Assembly (NCBI RefSeq): GCF_023008545.1
Contig: NZ_CP095397.1
Location: 124,001 to 188,000, forward strand
Origin: Natribaculum luteum
GTDB lineage: Archaea > Halobacteriota > Halobacteria > Halobacteriales > Natrialbaceae
Direction: 5' to 3'
Length of the DNA stretch: 64,000 nt
Program-made: the position numbers and the translations under genes
Notes under the pieces: model-generated
Database searches by the model: none
The model's input: only the letters and a program-made list of their open reading frames with translations
Told to the model about the DNA's origin: nothing
Shown here: piece by piece, positions 43,709 through 53,109 of the stretch
Layout of the letters: every line of letters starts with the position of its first letter
Numbering within the stretch: position 1 is the stretch's first letter

Positions 43709-44920
43709 TACTAGTACCGTCCCAATCGTGGACAGCTAGGTTATCTCCTCTGGGCGCGTACCTACAGGAATGAGCCGGAAGAAGTACATCGTCGATCTCT
43801 CAGACGAAGAACGCACTGAACTCGAAGAGTTCGTTACGAAGGGCACACACCGGGCAGAAGCAATCAACCGCGCAAGGATCCTCCTGAAGGCTGATGACGG
43901 GCTCACAGATGAGGCCATCTGTGAGCACGTCGGGTGTTCGGTTGGGACACCCCATCGGACCCGCAAAGCGTACTCCGAGCGAGGGATTGCGGCGATTCAT
44001 CGCCGCAAACCCGACAGAGACTACACGCCGAAGCTTGACGGTCGTGCTGAAGCACATCTCGTTGCTCTCGCCTGTTCAGACCCACCAGAAGGCCGAACGC
44101 GCTGGACGTATGCGCTTCTCGCAGACCGCCTTGTCACGCTTGAGGAGATCGAGTTCGACTCGATCTCCGAGGAAACCGTCCGACAGCGGCTAAAAAAACG
44201 ACCTGAAGCCACACCGCTCTGAGTACTGGCTTATTCCGCCCAAAGAGAACGCAGAGTTCGTCTATCGGATGGAAACGATCCTTTCGCTCTACGAAGAACC
44301 GTACGACGAGGCCCGTCCAGTCATCTGTTTCGACGAGTCCAGCAAAGCACTTCGAAAACACGTCCGCGACCCGCTCCCCGTCACCGGGAGCGGTCGCTCG
44401 CCAGATCACCACTACGAACGTAATGGGAAACGAATGCTTCACCTGGCGACTGAACCGTTGACTGGCTGGTGCCGCTTCCATGTGACTGAACGACGGCGGA
44501 CCTGTGAATGGATCGACTGTATGCAGGCGATTGCCGACGACTACCCGGATGCAGACCGCATCCGGGTAGTCTTGGACAATCACACACAATCCGGCCGCCT
44601 TCTATCGGTTCTTCCCGCCCGTGAAAGCACGCGAGTATCTCGATCGGTTCGAGTTCTACTACACGCCCACGCACGGAAGTTGGCTGAATATGGCCGAACT
44701 CGTCTGGAGCACGCTCCAGACCCAGTGCCTCAACCGCCGAATTCCGGACGCAGCGACGCTCCAGTCGGAGGTCGCTGCGTGGGAAGCTGAGCGCAATGAG
44801 TTGGATGTCACGGTCAACTGGCAATTCACAAACGAGGACGCTCGAACGAAACTACACCGCCTCTATCCGACTGTCGAGGAGGCTGAGGACTAGTCACTTG
44901 ACGCTTGGGAAGGTACTAGT
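43709..44920 (+). mobile_element. IS630-family insertion sequence, decayed
   Basis: About 1.21 kb. The left end reads ACTAGTACCGTCCCAATCGT (from 43710) and the right end, on the opposite strand, ACTAGTACCTTCCCAAGCGT (ending 44920): 20-base inverted repeats with two mismatches. IS630 elements target TA; TA flanks the left end and TG the right, which suggests one mutated target base. The transposase inside is broken. Two more GGTACTAG words lie just outside (near 43623 and 44995) and may be older ends. Confidence 0.8.
43770..44893 (+). pseudogene. IS630-type transposase, frameshifted twice
   Basis: Three reading-frame pieces make one DDE transposase. 43770-44222 gives the HTH part (LTDEAICEHVGCSVGTPHR, then RWTYALLADRL). 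The frame changes at an A7 run (44192-44198) to a piece with ARPVICFDESSKALRKH (first Asp) and IRVVLDN (second Asp). Near 44585 it changes again to a piece ending at 44893 with YYTPTHGSWLNMAELVWS (catalytic Glu). The A7 site might be programmed slippage, as some IS630 elements use. The second shift looks like plain decay, so the copy is probably inactive. Confidence 0.82.
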
Positions 44921-44937
44921 GGCGTCCCAGGTCTGCA

Positions 44938-44981
44938 CTGCAGGGTCGAATCCGGCGGTGCGGGTCGATTCGACCGTGCAG
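44938..44981. repeat. Strong hairpin beside the IS right end
   Basis: CTGCAGGGTCGAATC (44938-44952) and GATTCGACCGTGCAG (44967-44981) are 15-base inverted arms with one mismatch and a 14-base loop. It could be a terminator-like RNA structure or a leftover of the site where mobile DNA entered. Confidence 0.6.
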
Positions 44982-45033
44982 TCGACGCTCGAGAGGGTAC
45001 TAGATTGATTAGCCGCCTCGGCGACGGACACGT

Positions 45034-45474
45034 ATGGCGACGTTCGCAAACGAGCGCGAGCTGCTGGCAGAAGTCAGGGATCGACTCGACGGCTGGCTCT
45101 ACCGTTCCAGAGCGGATGCGTTCTCGGAACTCTTCGACGGTCCCGACGCGAAACTCTCCGACGAAGAAGTGCAGTTGCTCGATCGCCTCGACTCGCGGTG
45201 GAGCCGAGAACACGGGCAGGGGCTGTGGGACGCAGACGAATACGCCATCGTCCCGGTCGGGACGATGGACGAGGAGAGCGCGCCACAGGTCGTCTGTACG
45301 ACACACCCTCGCCTCCCGGAGGAGGGATATCCCGGAGTGGAGACGCTCGACGCGGAAACTCGCGAGAAGCTAAACGACGCGCTGTGGGAGTACGCCGAAC
45401 GGGTCGTCGACCTCACACAGCAGGAACTCGAGGAGTTCGTCTGGTCTGCGGACGGCGAGACGTGGAGCGAGTGA
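45034..45474 (+). CDS. Conserved haloarchaeal protein, unknown function
   Basis: A 146-residue acidic protein starting MATFANERELLAEVRDRL. Helical N-terminal part (DAFSELFDGPDAKLSDEEVQLLDRLDSR), a central AIVPVGTMDEESAPQVV strand region and a helical end (LNDALWEYAERVVDLTQQEL). No metal or membrane motif. It follows the insertion sequence by about 110 bases. Family not recognised. Confidence 0.6.
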   Translation: MATFANERELLAEVRDRLDGWLYRSRADAFSELFDGPDAKLSDEEVQLLDRLDSRWSREHGQGLWDADEYAIVPVGTMDEESAPQVVCTTHPRLPEEGYPGVETLDAETREKLNDALWEYAERVVDLTQQELEEFVWSADGETWSE

Positions 45475-45556
45475 CCGGCCACTGCGACGGGGTGTTATTT
45501 GGTGATCGGTGCCGTCACCTCGAGGTAGGACGCAGACCGTCTCGTCCACCGTACCC

Positions 45557-45706
45557 ATGACGTACACACTCGAAATCAGCGACGAACTCAAAGAACGGCT
45601 CGACGATCACACGGAGGAGGACGAATCGTACGAGGAGTTCATCTCGGAACTGGTCTCGATATACGAGACCGAAGGTGCATTCCTCCAGGAAGGATACTCG
45701 GAGTGA
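45557..45706 (+). CDS. 49-aa antitoxin-like small protein
   Basis: A 49-residue protein starting MTYTLEISDELKERLDDHTE and ending EGYSE. A beta strand followed by two helices (SYEEFISELVSIYETEG) resembles ribbon-helix-helix or VapB-like proteins, common as small orphan genes in haloarchaea. No toxin gene is seen beside it, so a toxin-antitoxin role is unproven. An upstream in-frame Met at 45509 is less likely. Confidence 0.6.
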   Translation: MTYTLEISDELKERLDDHTEEDESYEEFISELVSIYETEGAFLQEGYSE

Positions 45707-45720
45707 CCGCCGCAACGAGT

Positions 45721-46728
45721 CTAGGCAGCCTGCACGCGGTCCTCGACCTCGAGGAGCTCCTGGTAGCGGTTTCGGATGGTGACCTCGCTTATGTCGGTCA
45801 CCTCGCTGACGTCTGACTGGGTGACATTCTCGTCGGTACCGAGCGTCGCGGCGTAGACGGCCGCCGCGGCGAGGCCGACGGGACTCTTGCCGACGTGGAC
45901 GTTCTCCGACTTGCCAGTCCGGAGGAGGTCACGGGCACGCCGCTCGATCTCCTCCGAAAGGTCGATATCAGAGACGAACCGGCCGACGTAGCTCTCGGGG
46001 TCGGCGGGCTCGAGCTCGAGGCCGAGTTCGCGGACGATGTAGCGGTAGGTCCGCTTGAACTCCATCTCGTCGACCAGGCTAACCGCGACGACCTCGTCGA
46101 TGCTACGGGGCGTTCCGGCCTGGCGGGCGGCAGCGTACGTCGCGGCCGAGGCGACGCCCTCGATCGAGCGCCCGGGCAGGAGGTCCTCCTCGAGGGCACG
46201 GCGGTAGATCACCGACGCGGTCTCGCGGACCGACTCGCTCAGGCCGAGTGCACTACCCATGCGCTCGATCTCGCCGAGCGCCTGCTTTAAGTTGCGCTCT
46301 TTGCTGTCGCGGGTGCGGAAGCGCTCGTTCCAGGTGCGAAGCCGCTGCATCCGCTGGCGCTGGCGGTTCGAGAGCGTCTTGCCGTAGGCGTCTTTGTTCT
46401 CCCAGCCGATGTTCGTCGACAGTCCCTCGTCGTGCATCAGTTTCGTCGTGGGAGCGCCGACGCGGCTCTTCTGGTCTTTCTCGGCGGCATCGAACGCGCG
46501 CCACTCGGGGCCGCGGTCGATCTCGTCTTCCTCGACGACCAGGCCACACTCCTCACAGATCGTCTCGCCGTGTTCGTCGTCGGTGACGAGCCGGCCGCCA
46601 CACTCCGGACAGCTGTATTCGGCGTCGCTCTCTCGTTCGTCCGTTCGTTCTGGGGTCGATGCTCGAGTCGTTCCTGCGTTCGATGCGTGCGTTCGCTCGT
46701 CGTAGGTTCGGATACGTGCGTCTGCCAT
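45721..46728 (-). CDS. tfb: Transcription initiation factor TFB
   Basis: A 335-residue archaeal TFIIB homologue of full length. A zinc ribbon near residue 40 (CPECGGRLVTDDEHGETICEECG), the B-finger/linker (RGPEWRAFDAAEKDQKSRVGAPTT), and two cyclin repeats (ALGEIERMGSALGLSESVRETA; LELEPADPESYVGRFVSDIDLS) with a recognition helix TQSDVSEVTDISEVTIRNRYQEL. It brings RNA polymerase to TATA/TBP. Haloarchaea keep many TFBs with different targets. Start MADARIRTY; upstream are a TATA (46839-46845) and palindrome CTAACGTTAG. Confidence 0.95.
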   Translation of the reverse strand: MADARIRTYDERTHASNAGTTRASTPERTDERESDAEYSCPECGGRLVTDDEHGETICEECGLVVEEDEIDRGPEWRAFDAAEKDQKSRVGAPTTKLMHDEGLSTNIGWENKDAYGKTLSNRQRQRMQRLRTWNERFRTRDSKERNLKQALGEIERMGSALGLSESVRETASVIYRRALEEDLLPGRSIEGVASAATYAAARQAGTPRSIDEVVAVSLVDEMEFKRTYRYIVRELGLELEPADPESYVGRFVSDIDLSEEIERRARDLLRTGKSENVHVGKSPVGLAAAAVYAATLGTDENVTQSDVSEVTDISEVTIRNRYQELLEVEDRVQAA

Positions 46729-46814
46729 GTTCTGTATCACCTGCGGGTGGAGGGCAGGTAGAGAGCGAGGACTACCGGACGGAGAATCCCGAAGAATCCC
46801 GGAAGCCGCTCTTG

Positions 46815-46845
46815 CTAACGTTAGGTTAGGGCGAAAGGTATTTAA
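46815..46845 (-). promoter_or_regulatory. tfb promoter with palindrome
   Basis: On the minus strand, TTAAATACC (46837-46845) is a good TATA box. About 14-24 bases downstream lies the perfect palindrome CTAACGTTAG (46815-46824), near the expected start of transcription, which leaves a leader of about 85-90 bases before tfb. The palindrome could be a repressor site. Confidence 0.45.
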
Positions 46846-46887
46846 CTGTTTCGACGGAGGGACGAGTGCAGCTCTGCTCGAGTGCCA

Positions 46888-47163
46888 CTAGTAATCGACG
46901 TACTGGGAGGTCCACTCGCGCCGTTCGCGAAGACACTCCTCACCCTCGTCGGTGATCGCGTAGTAATTCGTCCGTCTGTCGAGTTGACCCTTCTCGACGA
47001 GGGCCTTGTTCACGAGCGTGTCGAGATTTGGATAGAGCCGCCCGTGATTGATCTCGGAGTCGTAGTACGTCTCGGCTTCGCCTTTGATCTCCTGGCCAGA
47101 GGGCTGGTCGGAGCCCGCGATGACGTACAGCAAGTCGCGCTGAAAACCGGTCAGGTCGTCCAC
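46888..47163 (-). CDS. PadR-family transcription regulator
   Basis: A 91-residue winged-helix regulator: LTGFQRDLLYVIAGSDQPSG, then GRLYPNLDTLVNKALVEKG and RRTNYYAITDEGEECL. This is PadR in its short, single-domain form. It follows the second pst operon, 193 bases downstream on the same strand. It may help regulate pst expression; this is inference from position. Confidence 0.88.
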   Translation of the reverse strand: MDDLTGFQRDLLYVIAGSDQPSGQEIKGEAETYYDSEINHGRLYPNLDTLVNKALVEKGQLDRRTNYYAITDEGEECLRERREWTSQYVDY

Positions 47164-47356
47164 GTTTCAATCACACAGACACAACAGTCGGATGATTATT
47201 TGTTATTTGACTCGTACAACGAGTTCACTCGGTATAACGATGCGAAACGGTACTGTCACAGACCGTTCGAGGACGAGAACGCAGTAGGACGAGATTACGG
47301 TTCCACAGACGGGCGTCCTCCTGCGACGAACGCCGACGCGACCGACGCAGCGGGTG

Positions 47357-48235
47357 TCACCCGAACTTGCCGGTGATGTAGTCTTCGACGCGCTGGCTCT
47401 CGGGGTTCTCGAAGATCCTGGCGGTGTCGCCGAATTCGGCGAGTTCGCCGCCAGTGAGGAACACCGCGGTCTTGTCGGAGATCCGCGCGGCCTGTTGCAT
47501 GTTGTGCGTGACGATTACGACCGTGTAATCTTCGGCTAACTCCTCGATCAGGTCCTCGATCTGTGAGGTCGCGACGGGGTCGAGCGCCGAGGCCGGTTCG
47601 TCCATTAGCAGGACCTCCGGGTCGGGAGCGATCGCTCGCGCGATGCAGAGTCGCTGCTGTTGACCTCCCGACAGTTCGAGGCCCGACTCGTCGAGTCGAC
47701 CCTCGACCTCGTCGAGCAGGGCCGCACGCTCGAGTGCACGGTGGACTTTCTCGTCGACGTTGTCGGTCTTGCCCTGGACCTCGAGGCCGTAGGCGACGTT
47801 GTCGTAGATCGACTTCGGGAACGGGTTCGGCGACTGGAACACCATCCCGATCTTTCGGCGCAGGGCAACCGGGTCGACGTCGTCGTCGTAGACGTTCTTG
47901 CCGTCGAACAGCAACTCGCCTTCGACGCGGGCTGCGTCGACGAGATCGTTCATCCGGTTGATACACCGGAGGAACGTCGACTTCCCACAGCCCGACGGGC
48001 CGATGACGGCGGTGACGCGCTTTTCGGGAATCTCGATGTCGACGCTCTGGAGCGCCTGTTCGTCGCCGTAGTAGACGTCGAGGTCTCGCGCCTCGAGGAT
48101 CGCCCGGTCGTCGGTCGGCTGCTCGCCGCTCCAGTCGTCGGTTCTGTCGGTGAGTCCGTCGGTGCCCGGCGTCGGCGTCGCGTTCTGGTCGTCGGTCTGT
48201 TCTGTCTCCGAGGAGGTCATAGGCTCTTGTGTCAT
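47357..48235 (-). CDS. pstB: Phosphate ABC transporter ATPase PstB (second operon)
   Basis: A 292-residue ABC ATPase. An acidic head of about 50 residues precedes the domain. Walker [10 protein letters not shown] near residue 94, signature LSGGQQQRL near 204, Walker [11 protein letters not shown] near 224 and the H-loop VTHNMQQ near 256. It powers phosphate import with PstA/PstC. Much of its DNA is identical to the other pstB at 52197. Four bases overlap pstA. No phoU follows in this operon. Confidence 0.95.
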   Translation of the reverse strand: MTQEPMTSSETEQTDDQNATPTPGTDGLTDRTDDWSGEQPTDDRAILEARDLDVYYGDEQALQSVDIEIPEKRVTAVIGPSGCGKSTFLRCINRMNDLVDAARVEGELLFDGKNVYDDDVDPVALRRKIGMVFQSPNPFPKSIYDNVAYGLEVQGKTDNVDEKVHRALERAALLDEVEGRLDESGLELSGGQQQRLCIARAIAPDPEVLLMDEPASALDPVATSQIEDLIEELAEDYTVVIVTHNMQQAARISDKTAVFLTGGELAEFGDTARIFENPESQRVEDYITGKFG

Positions 48236-49134
48236 TGTTCAGTCCGCTGCTGATATCTGTTCCGGATGAGAATCGCGATCGAGTTGATCGCCAGGAAGAC
48301 CACGAGGAGCGTCACGGCGGCGGCAGCGACGACGCCGTACTGGAACTCCGTTTCAGGGTACTGTGCCCAGGTGTAGATCTGCATGGGCATGGCGCTGATT
48401 TTGCTGAACAGGCTGTTGGGAACGCCGAAGACGGTCGTCGGCGCACCGATCATGATCAGGGGGGCGGTCTCGCCGATCGCCCGTCCGAGCGCGAGGATCG
48501 TTCCGGTCAGGATCCCCGGCATCGCCCGCGGGAGCACGACGTTCCGGATCGTCTGCCACTTCGTCGCGCCCATCCCGTAGCTCGCCTGCCGCTGGGAGTC
48601 TGGAACTGCCCTGATCGCCTCCTGTGAGGTGATGATCACGATCGGCAGGATGAGCAACGAGATGGTAAAGCCCGCCACGAGGAGTGTCCCGAACCCGAGG
48701 TTCAGGAGGCCCACGAACAGCCCCAGTCCGAGCAAGCCGTAGACGACCGAGGGGACGCCCGCGAGGTTCGCGATGTTGATCTGGATGAATCGCGTGAGGA
48801 GTCCGTCGCTCGCGTACTCTTCTAAGTAGATCGCTGCGCCGACACCAAGCGGGAACGTGATCAGCGCGATCAGGAGCATGAGCGCGATCGACCCGACGAG
48901 CGCCGGGAAGATGCCGGCCTCGAAGGGGTTCGGGTGGGGCGGGCTGGTGAGGAACTGCCAGTCGAGCCAGCCGACGGCGTCGGCGGCCACGTTCGCAAGC
49001 AACAGGGCCAGCGAAACGATCCCGACGAGCGTCGCGACGAGGGCCACGTACCGAAACGCCACGTCCTTGGTTCGGCTGACTGTGCCGAAGGCCGATTCGC
49101 CGTCCGGCTCGTCGCGTCCGGTTTCGACCGACAT
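48232..49134 (-). CDS. pstA: Phosphate ABC transporter permease PstA (second operon)
   Basis: A 300-residue permease with about six membrane helices. Family marks: [23 protein letters not shown] near residue 65, YLEEYASD near 117, [15 protein letters not shown] near 136, and the cytoplasmic EAA-like loop [20 protein letters not shown] near 200, which docks the ATPase. Normal length. The start [10 protein letters not shown] overlaps the pstC stop by one base (TGATG), so translation is coupled. Confidence 0.93.
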   Translation of the reverse strand: MSVETGRDEPDGESAFGTVSRTKDVAFRYVALVATLVGIVSLALLLANVAADAVGWLDWQFLTSPPHPNPFEAGIFPALVGSIALMLLIALITFPLGVGAAIYLEEYASDGLLTRFIQINIANLAGVPSVVYGLLGLGLFVGLLNLGFGTLLVAGFTISLLILPIVIITSQEAIRAVPDSQRQASYGMGATKWQTIRNVVLPRAMPGILTGTILALGRAIGETAPLIMIGAPTTVFGVPNSLFSKISAMPMQIYTWAQYPETEFQYGVVAAAAVTLLVVFLAINSIAILIRNRYQQRTEQ

Positions 49135-50057
49135 CAGCGATACACCTCCCTGTACCGCGAGGCAACCCACTCACTCACGAGGTTCATCGCGAACGTGATC
49201 ACGAACAGCGTCAGTCCGACCGCGAAGAGACCCTTGTAGGCGGTGGACTGGCCGACGACGTCGCTCGCGCCGATCTGAACCATCGCGGCGGTCATCGTCT
49301 GGATGGAGTCCAGAAACAGACCGGCCGGATCGGTCAGATCGACCATCCGGGGCGTCTGCCCGGCCGCGATGGCGACGATCATCGTCTCACCGATCGCTCG
49401 CGAGAGTGCGAGGATGAACGACGAGAAGATGCCCGACAGCGCCGCCGGCACGACCACGGACGTCGAGACGGTAAACTTCGTCGCGCCCAGTCCGTAACTC
49501 GCCTGTCGAAGCGAGTCCGGCACCGCGCTCATCGCGTCCTCGCTGATCGACGAGACCATCGGGATGATCATGATCCCGACCATGATCGACGCCGACAGCG
49601 CGTTGAACGTCGACAGCGGCAGGAACGTATCGAGCACCGGCGTGACGTACACCAGCGCGAAGTAGCCGTAGATCACTGTCGGCACGCTGGCGAGCACCTC
49701 GAGTGCGGGTTTGAGGTACGCCCGTCGTCGGTCGGAGGCGTATTCGCTGAGGTAGATTGCCGTCAGCAGGCCGATCGGAAGCGCAATCGCCGCGGAGCCG
49801 AACGTGACGATCAACGTGCCGGAGATCAGCGGTAATACGCCGAACGCGACGGGTTCGTTCGTCGGACTCCACTTGGTTCCGGTGAGAAACTCGAGCGGGG
49901 AGACGGCAGCGAAGAAGTCGACCGCGTCGAGCAACAGCGTCAGGACGATCGCAACAGTCGTGAGAATCGACAGGAACGCACACAGCGCGAACAGGATTCG
50001 CATGGCAGTTCCGCGGGCTGATCGAACCCCGTCGCGAGAGAGGTCGGTCGTGCTCAT
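49134..50057 (-). CDS. pstC: Phosphate ABC transporter permease PstC (second operon)
   Basis: A 307-residue permease. Hydrophobic helices begin near residue 20 ([20 protein letters not shown]). PstC marks: [34 protein letters not shown] near 100, [16 protein letters not shown] near 125, and the ATPase-docking loop [22 protein letters not shown] near 185. The start [10 protein letters not shown] was taken over an upstream Met five codons away. It lies 61 bases downstream of pstS. Confidence 0.93.
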   Translation of the reverse strand: MSTTDLSRDGVRSARGTAMRILFALCAFLSILTTVAIVLTLLLDAVDFFAAVSPLEFLTGTKWSPTNEPVAFGVLPLISGTLIVTFGSAAIALPIGLLTAIYLSEYASDRRRAYLKPALEVLASVPTVIYGYFALVYVTPVLDTFLPLSTFNALSASIMVGIMIIPMVSSISEDAMSAVPDSLRQASYGLGATKFTVSTSVVVPAALSGIFSSFILALSRAIGETMIVAIAAGQTPRMVDLTDPAGLFLDSIQTMTAAMVQIGASDVVGQSTAYKGLFAVGLTLFVITFAMNLVSEWVASRYREVYR

Positions 50058-50118
50058 CGTCGGACAGTACACCTCCGGTCGTCGGTGGAACGCGATCGTG
50101 GTCGTGGTAGGTCCGTGA

Positions 50119-51096
50119 TCATGACGTTACCTCGTCGATTTCGGCCTCGAGTCGTTCGATGTTCTCGTCTCGCTTGTCTTCCGTGATCGGGACGTAGCCG
50201 ACCTCGGAGACCAGATCCGTCGCCGCCTGCTCCATGTAGAACCGGACGAAGTCCTGAACTTCGGGTTCCGGCAGCGCCTGGTCGGAGACGTAGACGAAAA
50301 GCGGGCGCGACAGCGGCGTGTACTCGCCTTCCATCGCGGTCTCGATCGACGGCTCGACGGGACCGCCGCCGTCGTCGATCGCGACGGCCTTGATCTGATC
50401 TGGATTCTCGCTGTAGTAGGCGAAGCCGAAGTACCCGATCGCGTACTGCGAGCCCTGGACGCCCTGAACGATCGTCCGGTCGCGCTCGGTGGCGTGGTAG
50501 TCGTTGGTGTGGTTCGCCTCCTCGCCGATGATCGCCTCGTTGAAGTAGTCGAACGTCCCCGACGTCGTGGCCGCGCCGTAGAGTTCGAACTCCTCGTCCG
50601 GCCAGTCGTCGTCGATGTCGCTCCAGCGTTCGGCACCGTCGACGCGCCAAATCTCCCGGAGCTGTTCGACAGTCAACGAATCGATCCAGTCGGCCTCGGG
50701 GTTGACGACGACCGTGAGCGCGTCGGTCGCGACCGTAAACTCGATGGGCGTGATTCCGTTTTCGCCGCAGTTCTCGAGTTCAACGTCGGCGACCTCTCGG
50801 CTGGCGTTGTTGATGTCGGTCATTCCCGGACAGAAGAAGTTCGAGAACCCCCCGCCGGTGCCCGTCTGGCTGACGGAGACGGTCACGTCATCTCGACGCT
50901 GCGTGAACGCCGACGCGACTGCTTCGGTTACGGGAAAGACCGTACTACTCCCTGCAATGTTCACCTCTCTGCCCTCCTGGGCGACCGTTCCGACGCACCC
51001 GGATAACCCAGCAGCGGCCGCGATGCCCGTCGCGGCCAGAAAATCCCGCCGATTGAGCCCTGACGGCGGGGGACCAGTGGAGTCTTTCGACATCAT
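50119..51096 (-). CDS. pstS: Phosphate-binding lipoprotein PstS (second operon)
   Basis: A 325-residue receptor for phosphate. The start (two Met codons, 51096 or 51093) precedes a Tat motif, [11 protein letters not shown], and lipobox LSGC. Phosphate-site motifs: [14 protein letters not shown] near residue 47, [13 protein letters not shown] near 82, [18 protein letters not shown] near 172 and [17 protein letters not shown] near 210. It is tethered outside the membrane. The promoter upstream resembles that of the other pstS. Confidence 0.93.
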   Translation of the reverse strand: MMSKDSTGPPPSGLNRRDFLAATGIAAAAGLSGCVGTVAQEGREVNIAGSSTVFPVTEAVASAFTQRRDDVTVSVSQTGTGGGFSNFFCPGMTDINNASREVADVELENCGENGITPIEFTVATDALTVVVNPEADWIDSLTVEQLREIWRVDGAERWSDIDDDWPDEEFELYGAATTSGTFDYFNEAIIGEEANHTNDYHATERDRTIVQGVQGSQYAIGYFGFAYYSENPDQIKAVAIDDGGGPVEPSIETAMEGEYTPLSRPLFVYVSDQALPEPEVQDFVRFYMEQAATDLVSEVGYVPITEDKRDENIERLEAEIDEVTS

Positions 51097-51525
51097 GGGA
51101 AGATGGCCAGAGACGAGATAAGTACCCTACTATGATAGCTATATAGTGGTATGTAGCCACACTTCCCGGGTTGCATACGGGTGAATGAAAACCGAAAATT
51201 CGGTTTTCGGAGCCCAAAACCCGAATCTCGAGGGTACATACCGCTCTAGATACCAACAGAGTAGAGCAGGTAGCGACGTTCAGAACCCAATCTTTTCGGG
51301 CAGTATATAGAAACCGTTTCGATACCGTCTGGCGACGACGGCGCTGTCCGCGTCGGTCACGACGAACGATCCACGGACGGAAGCGAACGCTATGCATCTC
51401 GTCGCTGTTCCGAGCATCGGCGGTAACGAGGGCGACACACCGAACTCGCAACGGCGGCTATAACGAGTTCTCGAACGATGACGAGGTGATCGCAGCCGTT
51501 CCGAAAATAGTGTACTGCCGAGGTA
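51097..51525. other. Spacer between the two pst operons
   Basis: About 430 bases with no supported gene. It holds the second pst promoter (see below) in its left third. The right part, 51240-51525, shows no strong signal apart from TATA-like CAGTATATAG at 51301-51310, whose product, if any, is unclear. Confidence 0.5.
51130..51208 (-). promoter_or_regulatory. pstS promoter (second operon) with upstream palindrome
   Basis: TATATA (51140-51145) is 44 bases before the pstS start. Around it, CTATGA-N4-TATATA-N3-GTA-N2-TAG matches the promoter of the first pst operon. About 42 bases farther upstream is an exact inverted repeat with ten-base arms, GAAAACCGAA (51187-51196) and TTCGGTTTTC (51199-51208), two bases apart. 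This is a strong candidate operator for a phosphate-responsive activator or repressor. Confidence 0.55.
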
Positions 51526-52197
51526 TCACTCGAGGAGCGTCTCGTCTCCCTCGAGGGCGTACAGCGTTCGCGCCGCGACGTTAACCGCGTGGTCGCCGAT
51601 GCGTTCTATGTCCCGGACGACCAGCAGCGGCCGCGAGACGTCCGCGACGGCGTCGTCGGACGCCGAGTCGCAGTCGTCGACGCGCTCGAGCAGTCGACAG
51701 ACGATCCGCTCGTGGACCGCGTGACACCGTTCGTCGAGTTCGTCGTCGCGGCGGGCGAGCACGAAAGGAGCGTCGGCGTCGTCGGTGACGAACGCCTCGA
51801 CGGCGTCCTCGAGCAGTTCGAGAGCGAGGGCGCCGAGCCGTTCGAGGTCGAGATCGGCCATCTCGTCGGAGCGCGATCGAAGCGCGTACGCGGCGAGGTT
51901 GGCAGCGAGGTCGCCCACCCGCTCGAGGTCGGTGACGATCTTGAACGCGGCGACGACGAACCGCAGGTCGCTCGCGACCGGCTGGTAGAGCGCGATCAAC
52001 TCGAGACACTCCCGCTCGAGTTCGAGGTACCGGCGGTTGACCTCGTCGTCGCGGTCGACGACGGCCCGGGCGTGGCTCGAATCGTCGGAAAACAGTGTCG
52101 AAAGGGCTGTCTCGAGTTGCGTGACGACGAGATCACCCATGGCGACGACGGCGTCGCGAAGCCGCTTGAGACGCTTCTGGTACGCCGGTCGGCTCAT
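51526..52197 (-). CDS. phoU: PhoU, first pst operon
   Basis: A 223-residue PhoU with two bundles: REVDR-like segment YLELERECLELIALYQPVAS...LERVGDLAANLAAY and, near the end, VVRDIERIGDHAVNVAAR. It is last in the pstSCAB-phoU operon. The ATG at 52197 overlaps the pstB stop by one base (TGATG). A GTG one codon upstream is possible but less likely. It resembles the PhoU at 26501 but is diverged. Confidence 0.92.
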   Translation of the reverse strand: MSRPAYQKRLKRLRDAVVAMGDLVVTQLETALSTLFSDDSSHARAVVDRDDEVNRRYLELERECLELIALYQPVASDLRFVVAAFKIVTDLERVGDLAANLAAYALRSRSDEMADLDLERLGALALELLEDAVEAFVTDDADAPFVLARRDDELDERCHAVHERIVCRLLERVDDCDSASDDAVADVSRPLLVVRDIERIGDHAVNVAARTLYALEGDETLLE

Positions 52198-53108
52198 CAC
52201 CCGAACTTGCCGGTGATGTAGTCTTCGACGCGCTGGCTCTCGGGGTTCTCGAAGATTTTTGTGGTGTCGTCGAACTCGACGAGCTCGCCGCCGGTGAGGA
52301 ACACCGCGGTCTTGTCGGAGATCCGCGCGGCCTGTTGCATGTTGTGCGTGACGATTACGACCGTGTAATCTTCGGCCAGTTCCTCGATCAGGTCCTCGAC
52401 TTTCGACGTCGCGACGGGGTCGAGCGCCGAGGCCGGTTCGTCCATTAGCAGGACCTCCGGGTCGGGAGCGATCGCTCGCGCGATGCAGAGTCGCTGCTGT
52501 TGACCTCCCGACAGTTCGAGGCCCGACTCGTCGAGTCGACCCTCGACCTCGTCGAGCAGGGCCGCACGCTCGAGTGCGCGGTGGACCTTCTCGTCGACGT
52601 CGTCGGTCTTGCCCTGGACCTCGAGGCCGTAGGCGACGTTGTCGTAGATCGACTTCGGGAACGGGTTCGGCGACTGGAACACCATCCCGATCTTCCGGCG
52701 CAAGGCGACCGGGTCGACGTCGTCGTCGTAGACGTTCTTGCCGTCGAACAGCAACTCGCCTTCGACGCGCGCCGCGTCGATGAGGTCGTTCATCCGGTTG
52801 ATCGAACGGAGGAACGTCGACTTTCCACAGCCCGACGGGCCGATCATCGCCGTCACGCGTTTTTCGGGAATCGCGACGTCGACGCTCTGGAGCGCCTGCT
52901 CGTCGCCGTAGTAGACGTCGATGTCGCGAGCCTCGACGATGGCGTCGGTGTCTTCAGACGCGTGCGATCGATCCTCGACGTCGAACGACGAGTCGAGCAG
53001 TGATTCGTCCGAACTGTCCGTCTGTGCCGCCGAATCGGCGACGGCGGTTCCGCTGCCGTCGGCTCGCGGATCGTTGCCGTCCGTCTCGAGTGGGGTATCT
53101 CGTGTCAT
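52197..53108 (-). CDS. pstB: Phosphate ABC transporter ATPase PstB (first operon)
   Basis: A 303-residue ABC ATPase with an acidic head of about 60 residues, then Walker [10 protein letters not shown], signature LSGGQQQRL, Walker [11 protein letters not shown] and H-loop VTHNMQQ. Over the ABC domain it is almost the same as the other PstB, and long DNA stretches are identical, while the heads differ. It starts at [10 protein letters not shown], one base after the pstA stop, and is followed by phoU. Confidence 0.95.
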   Translation of the reverse strand: MTRDTPLETDGNDPRADGSGTAVADSAAQTDSSDESLLDSSFDVEDRSHASEDTDAIVEARDIDVYYGDEQALQSVDVAIPEKRVTAMIGPSGCGKSTFLRSINRMNDLIDAARVEGELLFDGKNVYDDDVDPVALRRKIGMVFQSPNPFPKSIYDNVAYGLEVQGKTDDVDEKVHRALERAALLDEVEGRLDESGLELSGGQQQRLCIARAIAPDPEVLLMDEPASALDPVATSKVEDLIEELAEDYTVVIVTHNMQQAARISDKTAVFLTGGELVEFDDTTKIFENPESQRVEDYITGKFG

Positions 53109-53109
53109 G

